Source of the DNA: Acidimicrobiaceae bacterium
Lineage (GTDB): Bacteria > Actinomycetota > Acidimicrobiia > Acidimicrobiales > MedAcidi-G1
Direction of reading: 5' to 3'
DNA length: 63,365 nucleotides
Assembly: GCA_002729765.1 (NCBI GenBank)
Contig: PBYV01000038.1
Span: forward strand, 1 to 63,365
Part shown: in pieces, positions 62,973-63,365 of the stretch
Layout: each line of letters opens with the position of its first letter
How positions within the stretch are numbered: position 1 is the stretch's first letter
Program-made: the position numbers and the translations under genes
Notes under the pieces: model-generated
What the model was told of the DNA's origin: nothing
The model's database searches: none
The model's input: only the letters and a program-made list of their open reading frames with translations

Positions 62973-63365
<393 letters not shown>

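Overview
This window is a dense stretch of bacterial core chromosome with no mobile elements, CRISPR arrays or tRNA genes that I could find. It suggests a low-GC actinobacterium, probably an Acidimicrobiia-like marine lineage; the lineage is inference. The signs are an actinobacterial integration host factor (mIHF) gene before gmk, the Mycobacterium-like order infC-rpmI-rplT-spoU-pheST-argCJBDFRGH, the order aroB-aroQ-pepQ-efp-nusB, a PriA without helicase motifs, and an actinobacterial-looking 16S rRNA 5' end. Genes mostly overlap by 1-8 nt (ATGA or TGATG junctions), which implies long operons with coupled translation.

Layout. Positions 1-6495: end of queA, tgt, then yajC-secD-secF (protein export) and rel ((p)ppGpp). 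Positions 6520-15485: hisS, aspS, rarA, a small membrane protein, alaS, ruvX, mltG. Positions 15504-20548: aroE, aroK, aroB, aroQ, a Xaa-Pro peptidase, efp, nusB. Positions 20651-29610: a PyrR-controlled pyrimidine operon pyrR-pyrB-pyrC-carA-carB-pyrD-pyrF. Positions 29618-37900: mIHF, gmk, rpoZ, coaBC, metK, priA, def, fmt, rsmB. Positions 37905-41646: a hydrolase (minus strand), a MoaB/Mog-like gene, ribD, hisG, and a DUF1844-like gene (minus strand). Positions 41709-47580: infC with a structured leader, rpmI, rplT, an rRNA methyltransferase, pheS, pheT. Positions 47621-56972: a quinone oxidoreductase, then the ArgR-controlled arginine operon argCJBDFRGH. Positions 56969-62484: thioesterase, Nudix protein, and on the minus strand a small membrane protein and a class A penicillin-binding protein, then tyrS. 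The window ends in the first ~390 nt of a 16S rRNA gene preceded by a boxB/boxA-like leader.

The gene content is ordinary; the regulation is more interesting. The pyr leader places a PyrR-type RNA hairpin directly before the pyrR Shine-Dalgarno sequence, and an intrinsic terminator lies inside the first codons of pyrR, so repression of translation and transcription attenuation look fused. infC seems to start at AUA, overlapping the stop of an 8-codon minicistron with a strong ribosome site, behind a terminator-like attenuator; a one-base deletion is the main alternative. The arg operon has two ARG boxes lying over the -35 and -10 of a promoter that starts at the argC ATG. At least eight genes have a -10-like hexamer 6-7 nt before their start codon, which suggests widespread leaderless transcripts. 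Protein oddities are a tRNA-guanine transglycosylase without its zinc cysteines, a shortened RsmB, a class 1B dihydroorotate dehydrogenase without PyrK nearby, and a PBP with a ~100-residue insertion in its transpeptidase domain. I did not find a clearly new multi-gene system.
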